Below are positions 9,277-18,900 of a stretch of DNA of 60,575 nucleotides, piece after piece. A program made the position numbers and the translations under genes. The stretch covers positions 1-60,575 of the forward strand of contig JAUXFM010000003.1 in assembly GCA_030622955.1 (NCBI GenBank), read 5' to 3'. The notes below the pieces were generated by a model. The model worked only from the letters and a program-made list of their open reading frames with translations, was not told the DNA's origin and ran no database searches. Source of the stretch: Lentisphaerales bacterium (GTDB lineage Bacteria; Verrucomicrobiota; Kiritimatiellia; JAUXFM01). How positions within the stretch are numbered: the first letter of the stretch is position 1; each line of letters begins with the position of its first letter.

Positions 9277-9442
9277 CTTGTGCTCTAATTTCGTAATCAG
9301 AAAAGAAATTCATAATCCTCCAATCAAAACCAAATGCTTGCACACATAAGAAAAGGTACATAAGGGAAGGTTGTGCAGGCAAGCGTGATAGTCAGCTCAG
9401 CACAACAAAAAGCGAAACCGTACCCGAAAACGGGGATACGAC

Positions 9443-9460
9443 CTCACCTGTTCAGGTGAG
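9443..9460. repeat. Short inverted repeat (8-bp arms)
   Basis: Arms CTCACCTG and CAGGTGAG are exact reverse complements separated by two T residues. This could be an operator for a dimeric regulator or the tip of a transcript hairpin. There is no T tract next to it, so it is not a typical terminator. It sits about 170 bp upstream of the secreted-protein gene start. Confidence 0.35.
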
Positions 9461-9543
9461 AAATAGAGCCACCACCACCCTCGCCAAGGTTTCGCCCGGC
9501 GCAAAGTTTTGGCGGGACAAGTCGGCGGGGCACCGCAGGTAAG

Positions 9544-9598
9544 CGCAAAAAAAGAAACGGCACGGAAATCATGACCGATTGGCCATTATTCCGTGCCG
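9544..9598 (-). terminator. Rho-independent terminator after the CsgG-like gene
   Basis: Ten-base arms at 9558-9567 and 9589-9598 are perfect reverse complements (CGGCACGGAA / TTCCGTGCCG) around a 21-base loop. On the minus strand the stem is followed by a T-rich tract (TTTCTTTTTTT), as expected for an intrinsic terminator. It lies about 55 bp past the stop codon of the CsgG-like lipoprotein gene and separates it from the secreted-protein gene. Confidence 0.8.
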
Positions 9599-9651
9599 CC
9601 ATTTTGTTGTCTTCTGAGTTCTTTCGTGGGCAGCTTGTTTCTGTCTCCGGA

Positions 9652-10602
9652 TTAATCGACCGGATGGGCGGACATTGTCTTCTTAATCTTTCCCTTGCCT
9701 TCAAGCGGCTTGCAGTAAGCGACCTTCTCTTTAACCTTTGTTACTTCGATCTTGCCGATCGTGGTCATGTCGCTGTCGAGTACTTCGCCCGTATCGGGGT
9801 CAACAACATCTTCAACTTCACCGACCTCGAATGTGTCGCCAATGGCCACACCTTCGCGCGATCCGCGATTGATCATGATCCTGTCGCCCTTGGCAAGCAC
9901 GATCGTTGCTTCCCAGGGAATCTTCTCCAGCTGCTTGATCAGGAACTGAACTCCCTGCGCAACGGCATGTTCGCAGGCCTTGCCGACATTGTCTTTCCTG
10001 AAGCCACCGAGATCACCCGTGAGTCCGCCGAGTTTGGAACCGCTGTATCCGAGGGAAAGTCCGCGTTTGCCGCTCTTGCCGACAACTTTCGTGGATGCTT
10101 TCACCTGGCCGGTTTCTGAGTCGACGAGGTACATTGTGATATTGACCTCACCCTTGCCGCTTGATCCCCCGAGGCTGATGCCTTTGTATCTGAGACCGCC
10201 ACCGGTACCTGAGGTGTTGTTCTCCACGTGTGTTACGGAACCCTTGACGAGGAGCTGTGCGGGCGTCATGCGACCGATCTTGGCCGATTTCTTCCCCTTG
10301 GCCGTTCTGCCGCTGGCAACGAGATCCTGCTCATTCATGGCCTCCTTGCGCATTTCTGGATCGCCCAGCACGATAAACCATCCTGACTCGTGCAATGCGT
10401 GAGTCATGATATCGGAAAAGCCGTCACCGACGTTCCATTTTCCGGACCAGTTGGCCTTGTTCTCAAACTTGGCAACGGTTATCGAGTAACGAAGGTTACC
10501 TTCCGGTTTGGGAAGAGTTATTGCCGCATCCTGACCTATGCCGGATGTTATGCAGCCGGTTGTTATGATCGTGACAAGTACTACCAGGGCGAGTTTATTC
10601 AT
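9652..10602 (-). CDS. CsgG/HfaB-family outer-membrane lipoprotein
   Basis: A 316-residue lipoprotein with a short signal and a lipobox (TIITTGC) around Cys17. After it come CsgG-type features: the ITVAKFENKANW strand, the segment predicting an amphipathic helix (GFSDIMTHALHESGWFIV) and the LLVKGSVTHVE strand. A Gly-rich stretch at about residues 130-150 could form the membrane-spanning hairpin. The C-terminal part (about 235-316) has an extra beta module with VGDTFEVGEVEDVVDPDTGEV, not part of E. coli CsgG. CsgG proteins make oligomeric pores or scaffolds in the outer membrane, for example in curli secretion. No curli subunit gene is nearby. Single-gene unit ending in a strong terminator. Confidence 0.85.
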   Translation of the reverse strand: MNKLALVVLVTIITTGCITSGIGQDAAITLPKPEGNLRYSITVAKFENKANWSGKWNVGDGFSDIMTHALHESGWFIVLGDPEMRKEAMNEQDLVASGRTAKGKKSAKIGRMTPAQLLVKGSVTHVENNTSGTGGGLRYKGISLGGSSGKGEVNITMYLVDSETGQVKASTKVVGKSGKRGLSLGYSGSKLGGLTGDLGGFRKDNVGKACEHAVAQGVQFLIKQLEKIPWEATIVLAKGDRIMINRGSREGVAIGDTFEVGEVEDVVDPDTGEVLDSDMTTIGKIEVTKVKEKVAYCKPLEGKGKIKKTMSAHPVD

Positions 10603-11095
10603 GACACCTCCGATTGTTGTATTATGCGTATCTGATGAATCTTTGTTAGCCTACGAGCATCAGAAATGCAACCACAAAAGGCCAAGCGCTCCAAGTAATT
10701 GGCAACGCAGGGCCAATGCGCTAGCCTCGGGAGCACAGGACCTTGAATATTGAATATAGCTTTTCCGGCTGCTTCTTGAGTTTTGGCAGCTTCGCGCTCA
10801 ATTCAGCATCATGACTCAGAGACGTGCGCAGCGCTTTCCTCTGTTTTGCAATCGATGAATCGCTCTTGCACCCATAGTAGTGAAAGAATAAGAATCGGGT
10901 CTAAACACTCAACAATCCGCTCCTTGCCTGATTCATCAGGCGCAAGACCTTTCGGCTTTCCTTCGATTCTTTCTCAAAACATCTTTCTTGCGTCAACCCT
11001 GTTGTCCAGTTTCATGTATGACCCTGTACGCAGGTAATACGACGATCTGAGGCGTTTAGCTGATTGCCGGAATGATCTCTTCCTGCAGCCTTCCC
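10603..11095. other. 493-bp intergenic region with a possible decayed frame
   Basis: No intact gene. On the minus strand, one frame downstream of the ABC ATPase gene runs from about 11090 to 10977 (containing SSYYLRTGSYMKLDNRV), meets a TGA at 10974-10976, and continues open to a TGA at 10809-10811. It has no good start and no recognised domain. It may be a decayed last gene of the large operon or chance. The right part, 10603-10740, is the upstream region of the CsgG-like gene. Confidence 0.35.
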
Positions 11096-11863
11096 TCAAT
11101 GCCCCTCTTCAATCGTACCCACAGTAATACGCAGGTCTTCGCGCCTCTGGATGCGGTCGATCCGGCCGTCGACCAGATAGATGACGCGGTCGGAAACGCT
11201 GAGCATCTTATGGTCATGAGTGGCGGTGATGACCGTTACCCCGAAATCATCCTTGAGCCCGCTGAGCATCTCGATGATTTCTTCGCCCGTCTTAAGGTCG
11301 AGGTTGCCAGTCGGTTCGTCAGCGAGAAGAATTGCCGGATCGTTTGCCAGTGCACGTGCAACGGCAACACGCTGCTGCTGACCACCGGAGAGCTGAGTTG
11401 GCTTATTGAGTAACCTGTGCCCCAGTCCGACCTTCTGCAGGAGATCGGCGGCCTTGTCCTGTGCATCTGCTTCGGGCATGCCCGAGAAAAGCATCGGGAG
11501 CATGACGTTTTCGAGGGCCGACTGCACAGGGATCAGATTGAAGGTTTGGAAAATATAGCCGATCTTGTGACATCTCAGCCATGCGAGCTCGAAGGCATCG
11601 AGCGATGCAATGTCCACTTCATCGATAAAGACCTGTCCGTAATTGGGCTTGTCCAATCCGCCAATCATGTTGAAGAAAGTTGTCTTGCCGGAACCTGACG
11701 GCCCCATGATGGAGATATACTCTCCACGCTTGATGGAGAGCGTACAGCCGCGCAATGCGTGCACTTCTTCACCACCGAGTTTAAAAACCTTCTTAACATC
11801 CACTGCGCGCACCACATTGGCCGCAAGCAAGTGATCATCAGAATTCTTTGCCCTATCGTTCAT
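11096..11863 (-). CDS. ABC transporter ATPase (LolD/MacB type)
   Basis: A 255-residue ABC ATPase. Walker A is GPSGSGKTT (Lys60), the Q-loop lies in IFQTFNLIP, the signature LSGGQ is at 158-162, Walker B is AILLADEPTGNLD (Glu183), and the H-loop His is at 216 (ATHDHK). The PTGNLD segment and the overall length place it with the LolD/MacB/FtsE group, which works with FtsX-fold (type VII) permeases that move substrates or force across the periplasm rather than through the inner membrane. Last gene of the seven-gene operon, 3 bp after the short permease. It probably energises a heterodimer of the short permease and the giant permease. The extended N-terminus (about 20 residues) is unusual but unexplained. 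Confidence 0.93.
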   Translation of the reverse strand: MNDRAKNSDDHLLAANVVRAVDVKKVFKLGGEEVHALRGCTLSIKRGEYISIMGPSGSGKTTFFNMIGGLDKPNYGQVFIDEVDIASLDAFELAWLRCHKIGYIFQTFNLIPVQSALENVMLPMLFSGMPEADAQDKAADLLQKVGLGHRLLNKPTQLSGGQQQRVAVARALANDPAILLADEPTGNLDLKTGEEIIEMLSGLKDDFGVTVITATHDHKMLSVSDRVIYLVDGRIDRIQRREDLRITVGTIEEGH

Positions 11864-11866
11864 TTG

Positions 11867-12556
11867 TTATACCTCCAAACGCATTGCGCTGATCGGTTCC
11901 ATCCTGGCAGCCAGCCAGGCCGGGTAGAGTGCACCGAACACCGTTAGAAGCGTGCCTGCCAGCAGGCAGATGCCCACACGCTTTATGATTCCAACCACGG
12001 GTACGAGTCCTGTCATCGCCGATCCATAAGTAAGTGATCCTTCGCCCAGCGCGAGTGACAGGCCCATTATGATGCCCAGTGACGTGCCGACCAGTCCCTG
12101 GAACATGCTCTCGAACAGGAATAGCTCAACAACGAGTTTATCGAGTGCCCCCAGGCATTTCATGGTGCCAATTTCGCGGAAACGCTCGGTGACACTCAAG
12201 AGCATGGAGTTAAGGACGCCAACAAAGCTGACAAGCAGCGCCAGCCCGACCATCCAGCGTGTCTGGGTCTTGGCATCTTCGCTGTTGATGGTGAGTTTGC
12301 CGTCACGCTGAAGCTGTTCAATCTGATGCTGATTGGCTTTGCCGGCGATGTTCTTGGCGATTGCATCGGAGCAGAGTATGTAGGACAGAAACGAGATGGC
12401 CAGGATGATCCCGCTGGTGACCAGCAGGGATCGGCCTAGTCGGACGCGGATATTCTGCCAGGCGATCTTTATAGCATTCGAAACAGGAAGCTGCACCTGG
12501 CGCCCGATTTTCTTCCTGTGCCGGTTATCGTCCAGTATTGTGTTTTCTTTATTCAT
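11867..12556 (-). CDS. Minimal FtsX-type ABC permease
   Basis: A 229-residue permease with the FtsX/MacB membrane core. Hydrophobic segments lie at about residues 43-63, 101-121, 145-172 and 190-212. The family's coupling features are present: ERFREIGTMKCLGA after the second segment and PAWLAARMEPISAMR at the end. Only some 37 residues separate the first two membrane segments, where MacB and LolC/E carry large periplasmic domains. This is thus a stripped-down half permease, probably paired with the giant FtsX protein of the same operon. Its ATG overlaps the PqqD-like gene's stop codon by 4 bp. Confidence 0.9.
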   Translation of the reverse strand: MNKENTILDDNRHRKKIGRQVQLPVSNAIKIAWQNIRVRLGRSLLVTSGIILAISFLSYILCSDAIAKNIAGKANQHQIEQLQRDGKLTINSEDAKTQTRWMVGLALLVSFVGVLNSMLLSVTERFREIGTMKCLGALDKLVVELFLFESMFQGLVGTSLGIIMGLSLALGEGSLTYGSAMTGLVPVVGIIKRVGICLLAGTLLTVFGALYPAWLAARMEPISAMRLEV

Positions 12557-12957
12557 TTTGCTTTCTTCTTGTCTACTTCTACGGCCACCAGCCCGCGGCC
12601 TATCAGTGTCTTCAAAAAAGTGGTAACGGACAATTCTGCCTCAGCCATCGCGAGGTTATGGTCTACGGCGAAATTCTTGATAATCTCTCGCACCGTGCTC
12701 TTTCCGTTACAGGCTTCATATACTTCCCACCCGTAGGCATCCAACTCAAAACTGACCGTGGCATTCTCGGGCGCACCCAGCACACGCTGCCACTTTGGCC
12801 GTGCCGCAGTGTACGTCAACCTGACTCCGCCTTTTTCGATCTCCTCTTTCTTCGTAACCGGGGCCTGAAAAGGCCGGCTCTGAAAAACCTGTTCGCGCGT
12901 GAGTTTCGGCTTCTTCTGCGCGAACATCTTCAGTTCTGCCCGTTTCTCATTGCCCAA
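12553..12957 (-). CDS. PqqD-like protein (RiPP recognition-element fold)
   Basis: A 134-residue protein. Residues about 60-125 match the PqqD type: a strand ending in the LDAYGWEVYEACNGKSTV segment, then REIIKNFAVDHNL and a terminal helix FLKTLIGRGLVAVE. This winged-helix fold is known in PqqD and in RiPP recognition elements, where it binds leader peptides for a modifying enzyme. The first 60 residues are basic and not recognised. No radical SAM or other RiPP maturase and no precursor peptide gene is visible in the operon, so a recognition role for a transported peptide is inference. It overlaps the upstream gene by 28 bp and the downstream permease by 4 bp. Confidence 0.8.
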   Translation of the reverse strand: MGNEKRAELKMFAQKKPKLTREQVFQSRPFQAPVTKKEEIEKGGVRLTYTAARPKWQRVLGAPENATVSFELDAYGWEVYEACNGKSTVREIIKNFAVDHNLAMAEAELSVTTFLKTLIGRGLVAVEVDKKKAK

Positions 12958-13871
12958 TTCATTTCGGCAATAGCCCTGGCGACAATACCTTCAGGTGCCT
13001 CTTTCTTCGCATCGTATTCTGCCATGAAAATGCGATCATCTTCGACGTCATGCACGGCCATCGCAACGCTCGTGCGCGAGGCGATCATGCCCAGTGGCAC
13101 CGGCAGTCTCTTCTTCCCGCATCGACGGATTCCGGAACAGGCATGGCCGTTCCTTTCAATCCTGCAGGGAGCAGGCTTGCCGTTCGTCCTGAATGATCTG
13201 TGTTCCTTGAAAGGTTTCAATTCCTGCCATCGCTCGATGGGGCGCCGGGAAAGAGCCAGTCCTGCGGGATAGACCTGGCGCAACGTTAGCGATTTGCTCT
13301 CTTTCGCATCGAGCTTAATGGTGATATCGCCGAGCTCGAGTTTCCACGTCTTGAGCGTGAAGCCGGCCGGGATCTTGAAGCTTGCACCGAATACGGCAAT
13401 AGGCATTGCTTCATTCGCCCGGAAAGCTTTGAGGGATGGGATGATCCGTTTTTCTATCCATTTGCCGGTCTTGCCATCCTTCATCCTCGCGACAAGTTCA
13501 AGCATGAGTTCGGCTTTCGGGGCGTAGCCATACCACACTGCCCTTGCAGTTCCTTCTTTCCCGGTAAGCCAGGAGCAGTGTCTGAAATCCGTGGCGCTCG
13601 GACAGGATTTCGACAGTGATAGGTTGTTTCGCTTCTCTTTCTTGGTCCGGCGCGCTATGGCGCGGTCGGGCCTGAACCTGCGCGTGTCGGGCCTGATCCA
13701 TTTGACCTGGATGCAGGGCCCATCGGAATTTCCAATGACCATGGTGCCGCGCAGCCATTCTCCCTCGATGCGCAATGGCCGCCAGTCAGCCGGCACGGAT
13801 ACCTGCCAGCCCATCCAGGCAAGCTCGACCCACTCCGTTTTCCCTGCGGTCTCTTTGTGTTTCTTCTCCAT
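12930..13871 (-). CDS. Unknown two-module protein of the large operon
   Basis: A 313-residue protein of no recognised family, predicted soluble and without a signal peptide. It appears to consist of two similar beta-rich modules. The first (about residues 14-150) starts with ELAWMGWQVSVPADWRPLRI; the second (about 158-300) starts with FGASFKIPAGFTLKTWKLEL. Each has a VPADW/IPAGF step, a basic RRF or SRRPIERW element and a final VPLGMI/YGYAP-like part. This pattern faintly recalls PsbP/MOG1-like folds; that is a guess. It is very rich in Lys and Arg. Its end overlaps the PqqD-like gene by 28 bp, which points to translational coupling and a joint function. Confidence 0.75.
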   Translation of the reverse strand: MEKKHKETAGKTEWVELAWMGWQVSVPADWRPLRIEGEWLRGTMVIGNSDGPCIQVKWIRPDTRRFRPDRAIARRTKKEKRNNLSLSKSCPSATDFRHCSWLTGKEGTARAVWYGYAPKAELMLELVARMKDGKTGKWIEKRIIPSLKAFRANEAMPIAVFGASFKIPAGFTLKTWKLELGDITIKLDAKESKSLTLRQVYPAGLALSRRPIERWQELKPFKEHRSFRTNGKPAPCRIERNGHACSGIRRCGKKRLPVPLGMIASRTSVAMAVHDVEDDRIFMAEYDAKKEAPEGIVARAIAEMNWAMRNGQN

Positions 13872-13934
13872 TTTCCCTATCCAATTCCAAAACTCTGCAT
13901 GCTGCTACTCGCTGTGTTTTTTCGGCTGTTTCAA

Positions 13935-15932
13935 TTACATCGGCAGTTTAATCACGCTCTTAGCCATCAGAACAAAGCCAAGTCCAAGCATCATTGCTAA
14001 CCCCATGCCGGCAGCAAACCCGGCAGCGAAGACGATGCGGTATCTTGGCCAGTTATCGCCGAATTTCTTTTTAAAGACATACCTGCCGAGTAACGCGCCA
14101 ATAAACATCGGGATGATGCCCTGCGGCAGCGACTGGTCCAAGCCCCGGATGATTCCGTAAACCAGGAAGATCGGCAGGTTGAAATGGTTAAGCACCCAGA
14201 ACACGGCCATCGCCATGCCAAACCCTGACAACAACACTGGCAACTTGAATGCCTCACGGAACGGTGCGGCCGCTTCGCCCGGCATCGTTGCAGACCACAG
14301 AAGTCCTTGTTGATATGCGTTCAGTTCCCAGAACTCATTTGCATAAGGAAACATCTCGCTAGGCACATTGCCTATCGACCAGATGAACTGGCTGAAAGCC
14401 ACCATGCCAATAGCCATTATCGGGAACAGAACCAGTTCCGCCTTCATGAGCGAAGTAAACTTGGTCCCCGTAAGCTGCGTGGTCCTGAAGAAGACGGCCT
14501 GTCTCGCATAGTCATGGAACGGGACAGGCGCCACCCAGATCGCTGCGCCCTTGTAGCCCGCGAGGATGAAGGTCGCTTCCCGCATATACGGAATTGGCAG
14601 CTGCCTGCCCACCATGCCTTCCATTCGAGTTGACACGTAACTTATGAAAGGCGTGTAGATGAATCCGTAGAAGACAAGAAGCAGTAGCGGAAATTTCGGG
14701 CCCATGAGCGGACCTGACATATGATTCACGAGGTAATAGGTGAGTCCAATGTAGACCGTTGTTGAGAAGAAATATATTCCCAGCCCGGCCCAAATCGGGA
14801 TATCGCCACGTCCCGCCGGGGGCTTGAAGAGCTTGCCCCATTCCATCTTCGGTTTACCCGCAGCATCCATATCGGCACGTTTCTTCCGGAAGCTGCTGGT
14901 CACATGCCATAGGCCGATGGCCGCAACAGCCAGGCTGAGTCCAATCGTGAAACTGAAATAGAAATCCATCACGTTGGCCTGGATGGTCTTAATCCCGCCA
15001 ATGCCCGGCTCCCAGTTCGTCAGGACACCGGCATGATAGAGAATCGGGTTGAATATCATTGTAAAGATGAGCCCGATGAAACTACCCATCATCGCCCAGA
15101 ACGGCATGACCATACCCGTCACGACAAGGCCCAGGTTGAAGCTGATCATGAACGGCATGGCCGGCATGATTCCTTCCGTGTAGTTCGTAATATCAATGAA
15201 CGGGATCGGTATAATACTCAACGGCTTTGAGAAGATCGCACCTGTGATATTGGGCAATGCCAGGTAGATCATACCGAAGGCGATACCCCCCATCCCGCCA
15301 AAGGCAAACGTACGCCAGCGCCATGTTTCCCGCTGGCTGGACGCATCAGCCAGAGCCGTAATACCCATCGCGCCGACCGGCGCCATGGGGAACGGCAGCC
15401 GCTCAACATCGGACGTGAGTCGGAACATGACGTAGCCCAGTCCAAAATGGTCCAATCGAGTAAGGAATCTCGTGAGAACCATGAGGCCGATAGGCACCAG
15501 CCATTCCGGGATGAAGAAATCCCTCAAGGCCAAGACGTCCGGGTCACGTGGCGCGTACCAGCCGGGAATATACTCGATGATTCCCATCTTGCGGAGTTCT
15601 TCGCTCTGTACAATGAACTGTCGCCAGAGCAGGCCACCCGTAGAGGAGATCACAGCTCCACACATATACGACAAGATGAAAAGCTCGGGTTTCTTGAGTT
15701 TCGTGAAGGCGCGACGACAGATCTCAACATAGAGGATCACTGTGACCCAGCGTGCAGCAGGCCCCATCTGCAGGCCGGCAACAAGCTGCATGTATTTCTG
15801 GGCCGGCGCCATGAAGAGGCCAACGAACACAGCCATGATCACCGTTCGCCAACTGAAGCCCTCCTCGTAGGAATCCGGCTCCGCCATGATATTGCGAAAC
15901 TCTTGAATCTCTTTGTCTTCGCGCATTGCCAT
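13935..15932 (-). CDS. OPT-like polytopic membrane protein (second copy)
   Basis: A 665-residue membrane protein with about 14-16 hydrophobic segments. It carries the motif ERLPFPMAPV, like the ERL-x-FP element of the oligopeptide transporter (OPT) superfamily, shared as ERLSFPMLTL with the other large membrane protein of the operon. The N-terminus is cytoplasmic and acidic (MAMREDKEIQEFRNIM), followed by the first membrane segment at about residue 28. Such proteins recur in planctomycetal and related genomes as OPT-like or unassigned families. The substrate is unknown; peptides or metal-peptide complexes would fit the superfamily. It begins 6 bp after the giant permease gene. Confidence 0.8.
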   Translation of the reverse strand: MAMREDKEIQEFRNIMAEPDSYEEGFSWRTVIMAVFVGLFMAPAQKYMQLVAGLQMGPAARWVTVILYVEICRRAFTKLKKPELFILSYMCGAVISSTGGLLWRQFIVQSEELRKMGIIEYIPGWYAPRDPDVLALRDFFIPEWLVPIGLMVLTRFLTRLDHFGLGYVMFRLTSDVERLPFPMAPVGAMGITALADASSQRETWRWRTFAFGGMGGIAFGMIYLALPNITGAIFSKPLSIIPIPFIDITNYTEGIMPAMPFMISFNLGLVVTGMVMPFWAMMGSFIGLIFTMIFNPILYHAGVLTNWEPGIGGIKTIQANVMDFYFSFTIGLSLAVAAIGLWHVTSSFRKKRADMDAAGKPKMEWGKLFKPPAGRGDIPIWAGLGIYFFSTTVYIGLTYYLVNHMSGPLMGPKFPLLLLVFYGFIYTPFISYVSTRMEGMVGRQLPIPYMREATFILAGYKGAAIWVAPVPFHDYARQAVFFRTTQLTGTKFTSLMKAELVLFPIMAIGMVAFSQFIWSIGNVPSEMFPYANEFWELNAYQQGLLWSATMPGEAAAPFREAFKLPVLLSGFGMAMAVFWVLNHFNLPIFLVYGIIRGLDQSLPQGIIPMFIGALLGRYVFKKKFGDNWPRYRIVFAAGFAAGMGLAMMLGLGFVLMAKSVIKLPM

Positions 15933-15938
15933 GTTGTC

Positions 15939-18900
15939 TTATACCTTTGCCAGCAACTCATCGCCCTGTTCGATGAACGCCACGAGGCTCTTGGCCTCAA
16001 GCTTGCGCCATCCCAATAGCTGACGACGCAGATCGCCCAGGAACATCTTATTAAGCCGGCGCCAGCTCGTCAGCTGACCGGATCCGTGTGTGAGTTCGAC
16101 CCTGATCTCGTAAACATCTTCTTCCTCGAGCAGATCTGAAATGGTCAGCCTGAGATTCTGACGCACACCAAAATCGTAAGGTGAGAGCCAGACGGTACTG
16201 GTCACGACAATGGTACGACAACCGTCCTCAACAGCTTCCTTCAACCCGATACTGTCTGCCGTGAAATTGCCGATGTTACCGTCCTTATGCGCATCGAAGA
16301 ACTCGTAAAGAAACGCACCTATACCCGCTGCCGTTCTTGCCGTGGCAGTGAACGGCAGGGCATCCTTTATCATGTAACCGTTTGGAATGACTTCTGGCGC
16401 TGGTACTATCCAGGTCATCTTGTTCGACGGCGTTGCGACTTTGCCCGCCAGGTAGGCAGGGACCAGTGATGATGCGACAACGATCACAAGGACCAGCGAC
16501 ATCGTAATTATCGCCTGGGTGCCACCGAAGTTAAGCGTGATGCCACCCATCCATCCGAGTGCGCTGAACACTTTGGCCAGACCCTGTCCGGCGACATATC
16601 CAAAGATCGATCCGAGCAATCCGTAGGTGATCGCTTCGGCTAGGAACAGAACGCCGACATGGACCGGTGCCAGGCCGAGACTCGTATAGATATAGATTTC
16701 CCGTTCACGTTCGGCAAGCGAACTCAGCATCGTATTGAAGATGATGAATCCTGCGATAAGCAGCGGGATCAGCACGCTCTTGGGCGCCTTGGGTGCGAGT
16801 GGGCGCGCCGCCACAACACGTACCTCCTTGACCCCAGTGTAGTAGATCGGGAACGAGAGCCTGTTCGAGAGCTTCATGGCGAAATTACGCGCCTCTTCTG
16901 CTGAACCCATGGGAATTGCCAGGTTACGTAACGTGCAATCCTTCTTCTCACGGACCATGTCCGCAGGTAGAACGATGATCTTGCTGCTCTCCAGTGCGCG
17001 CACGGAGGAATCTTCTTCTCCCAGCGCGCCTGAGGCCATCTGGATGAATGCCGACTCCGTATCCGAACGAGCCGTCTTGCTACGCTCATCACTGTCCATC
17101 GACGAGTAGTCGGGCGGCAGCATACTGCGTCCATCAAGCCGCATCATCTTTTCATCAAAATCTGTTGAAGAGAATGTTGCGATCAGTTCGATAGCGCTGT
17201 CGCCAACAACAACCATATCGCCAGGCTTAACATCCAGCTCCCTGGCAGTATCTTCGGCGAGGTAGCAGCCGCCATTCTCCGCGAACTTGTCCCAATCAGA
17301 ACAAACGGTTTTTACTGCCGAAACTTCCGATTCAGCCGCGGAAAGGCCGAGGCCGGACATGAGCTGTATCTGCTTCCCAGTTACCGGGTTGCGTACGTTC
17401 AGGCGCCATTCCGTATCGGAATAGACTGACCACCAGTACCGAGGCGCTATCGCGAGATCTTTGCCCGTCGTCGTGCCCAGGGTACGCAGCGCCTGGTCGG
17501 GCATCGGACGGTCGGCTGGCTGGCGGATCAACACAGCATGGTTGTCGAAAGGTTTATTGATGCTGTATTCTTTCTTGCCTTCGTAAGTGCTCGCAGACAT
17601 GAAACAGAGCAGGGAGAAGGTGATCAGGACGATCGTCATGCCTGTCAGGATTGTGCGGAGCTTGCGTTTGCGCATGTTGGCGATCCCGAGTCGCATGGCC
17701 GTAGACAGAAGGCCGAGCCTGGAAGTTTTGGCGCTAATCGACTCGGCCATGCTGCTGCGCATTCTCTCCAGCTCGTTTTCGAACTTGGAGAATATGACCG
17801 AGATGGTCAGAATGCTCATGGAGATGATGCCAAACGCCATCACAATCATGACCGGCAGGCTGCTCATCTTGAAAGCCGGATGAAATGCGAACAGCATTGC
17901 GGCCATTACGGCGAAGATCATGAATCCGCCAAAGATCTGCTTGTAGACATGGCCCGATGCAAAGAGCAGTCGTTCCATGGCGTAGGAGAACGGAATCAGT
18001 GCCAGTAGAAGGAAGATCGCACCGCGGATGACGTCATCGGCTGTTTTCCTGACGGTCTGATAGGCCCGGATCTCATTGGCCAGTGCGGCGGTGGAGGCCC
18101 GGAAGAATTCCCTCCCATCGTTCTTTGCGAGGGCTTCATCTGCGAGTGCCAGTTCCGCCTTGGTCCGTTTCTGGAGTTCTTCAATTGGCTTACTGACAAT
18201 ACCGGCTTTCTTGTAGTCAGATACGCGCCTGGCATCGAGATTATAGAAATCTTGCGCAGCGGCATAGAAAGGATGGGCGCCGATATTTGAGCCCTTGAAG
18301 CCCCGGAGTGTCTGGCGAATGGATTTGCCTTCGGCTTCCTCGCTGGGCATGACATTGGCAAATATCATGCGGTTACCCACAGAACCCGCACGGAGCAGAA
18401 CCTGCCACGATGTATCAGGCTCAACGTAGATGTTGATTATGTCACGGTAGAGATCTGCGTTGATGCGCTTAGGTGGTCCGCGTTTTGCATCCAGGACCGT
18501 CATGTCCGGGAGTTCAGAAAGGAAGCGCGGATCGAAGAAACCGGGGATCGTAACACCCTCACAGGTGAACACGACCCCACGCAGCGCCTCGGGAGCACCT
18601 TCCCGCCTGCGATTCATGGTGAGCTTGACCCCCTTGCCGCCTTCGCTCTTGTTGATTGCCCTCGACACGCGGCCATCTTCCTCGATCGCGTACGCCATCA
18701 TCATCAGGTTGCGCATGCTCCCGTGGCCCGACCCTCCGGAAATACCATCAATGACAAATTGTCCGTCGGGGCCCGTCCTGACGAATTCGAGATGCCGCAA
18801 TCCCGGTACCGGGTTGAGGAAACTCACATATTTCTTGGACTTGTTGGCAGGCACCATGGTTGTTACGTAGCCGGACATGGGGATACGAGCAACAGGTTCT

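Larger units (their letters stand above)
9277..9651. other. 375-bp intergenic region with palindromes
   Basis: No convincing reading frame. It holds the presumed promoter of the secreted-protein gene, a short perfect inverted repeat (CTCACCTG-TT-CAGGTGAG, 9443-9460) and a strong terminator at its right end (listed separately). The part from 9462 to 9540 is rich in G and C and in short GGCGGG/CCCGCC-type words, but no RNA gene could be recognised. Confidence 0.6.

Noticed and set aside
12538-13272. 244-codon plus-strand frame over the PqqD-like gene
   Set aside because: It is antisense to two overlapping genes with protein-like features and begins inside the permease gene; judged a shadow.
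15447-16019. 190-codon open frame opposite the OPT-like gene
   Set aside because: Its His/Arg/Asp-rich composition is typical of an antisense shadow, and it spans the junction of two well-supported genes.
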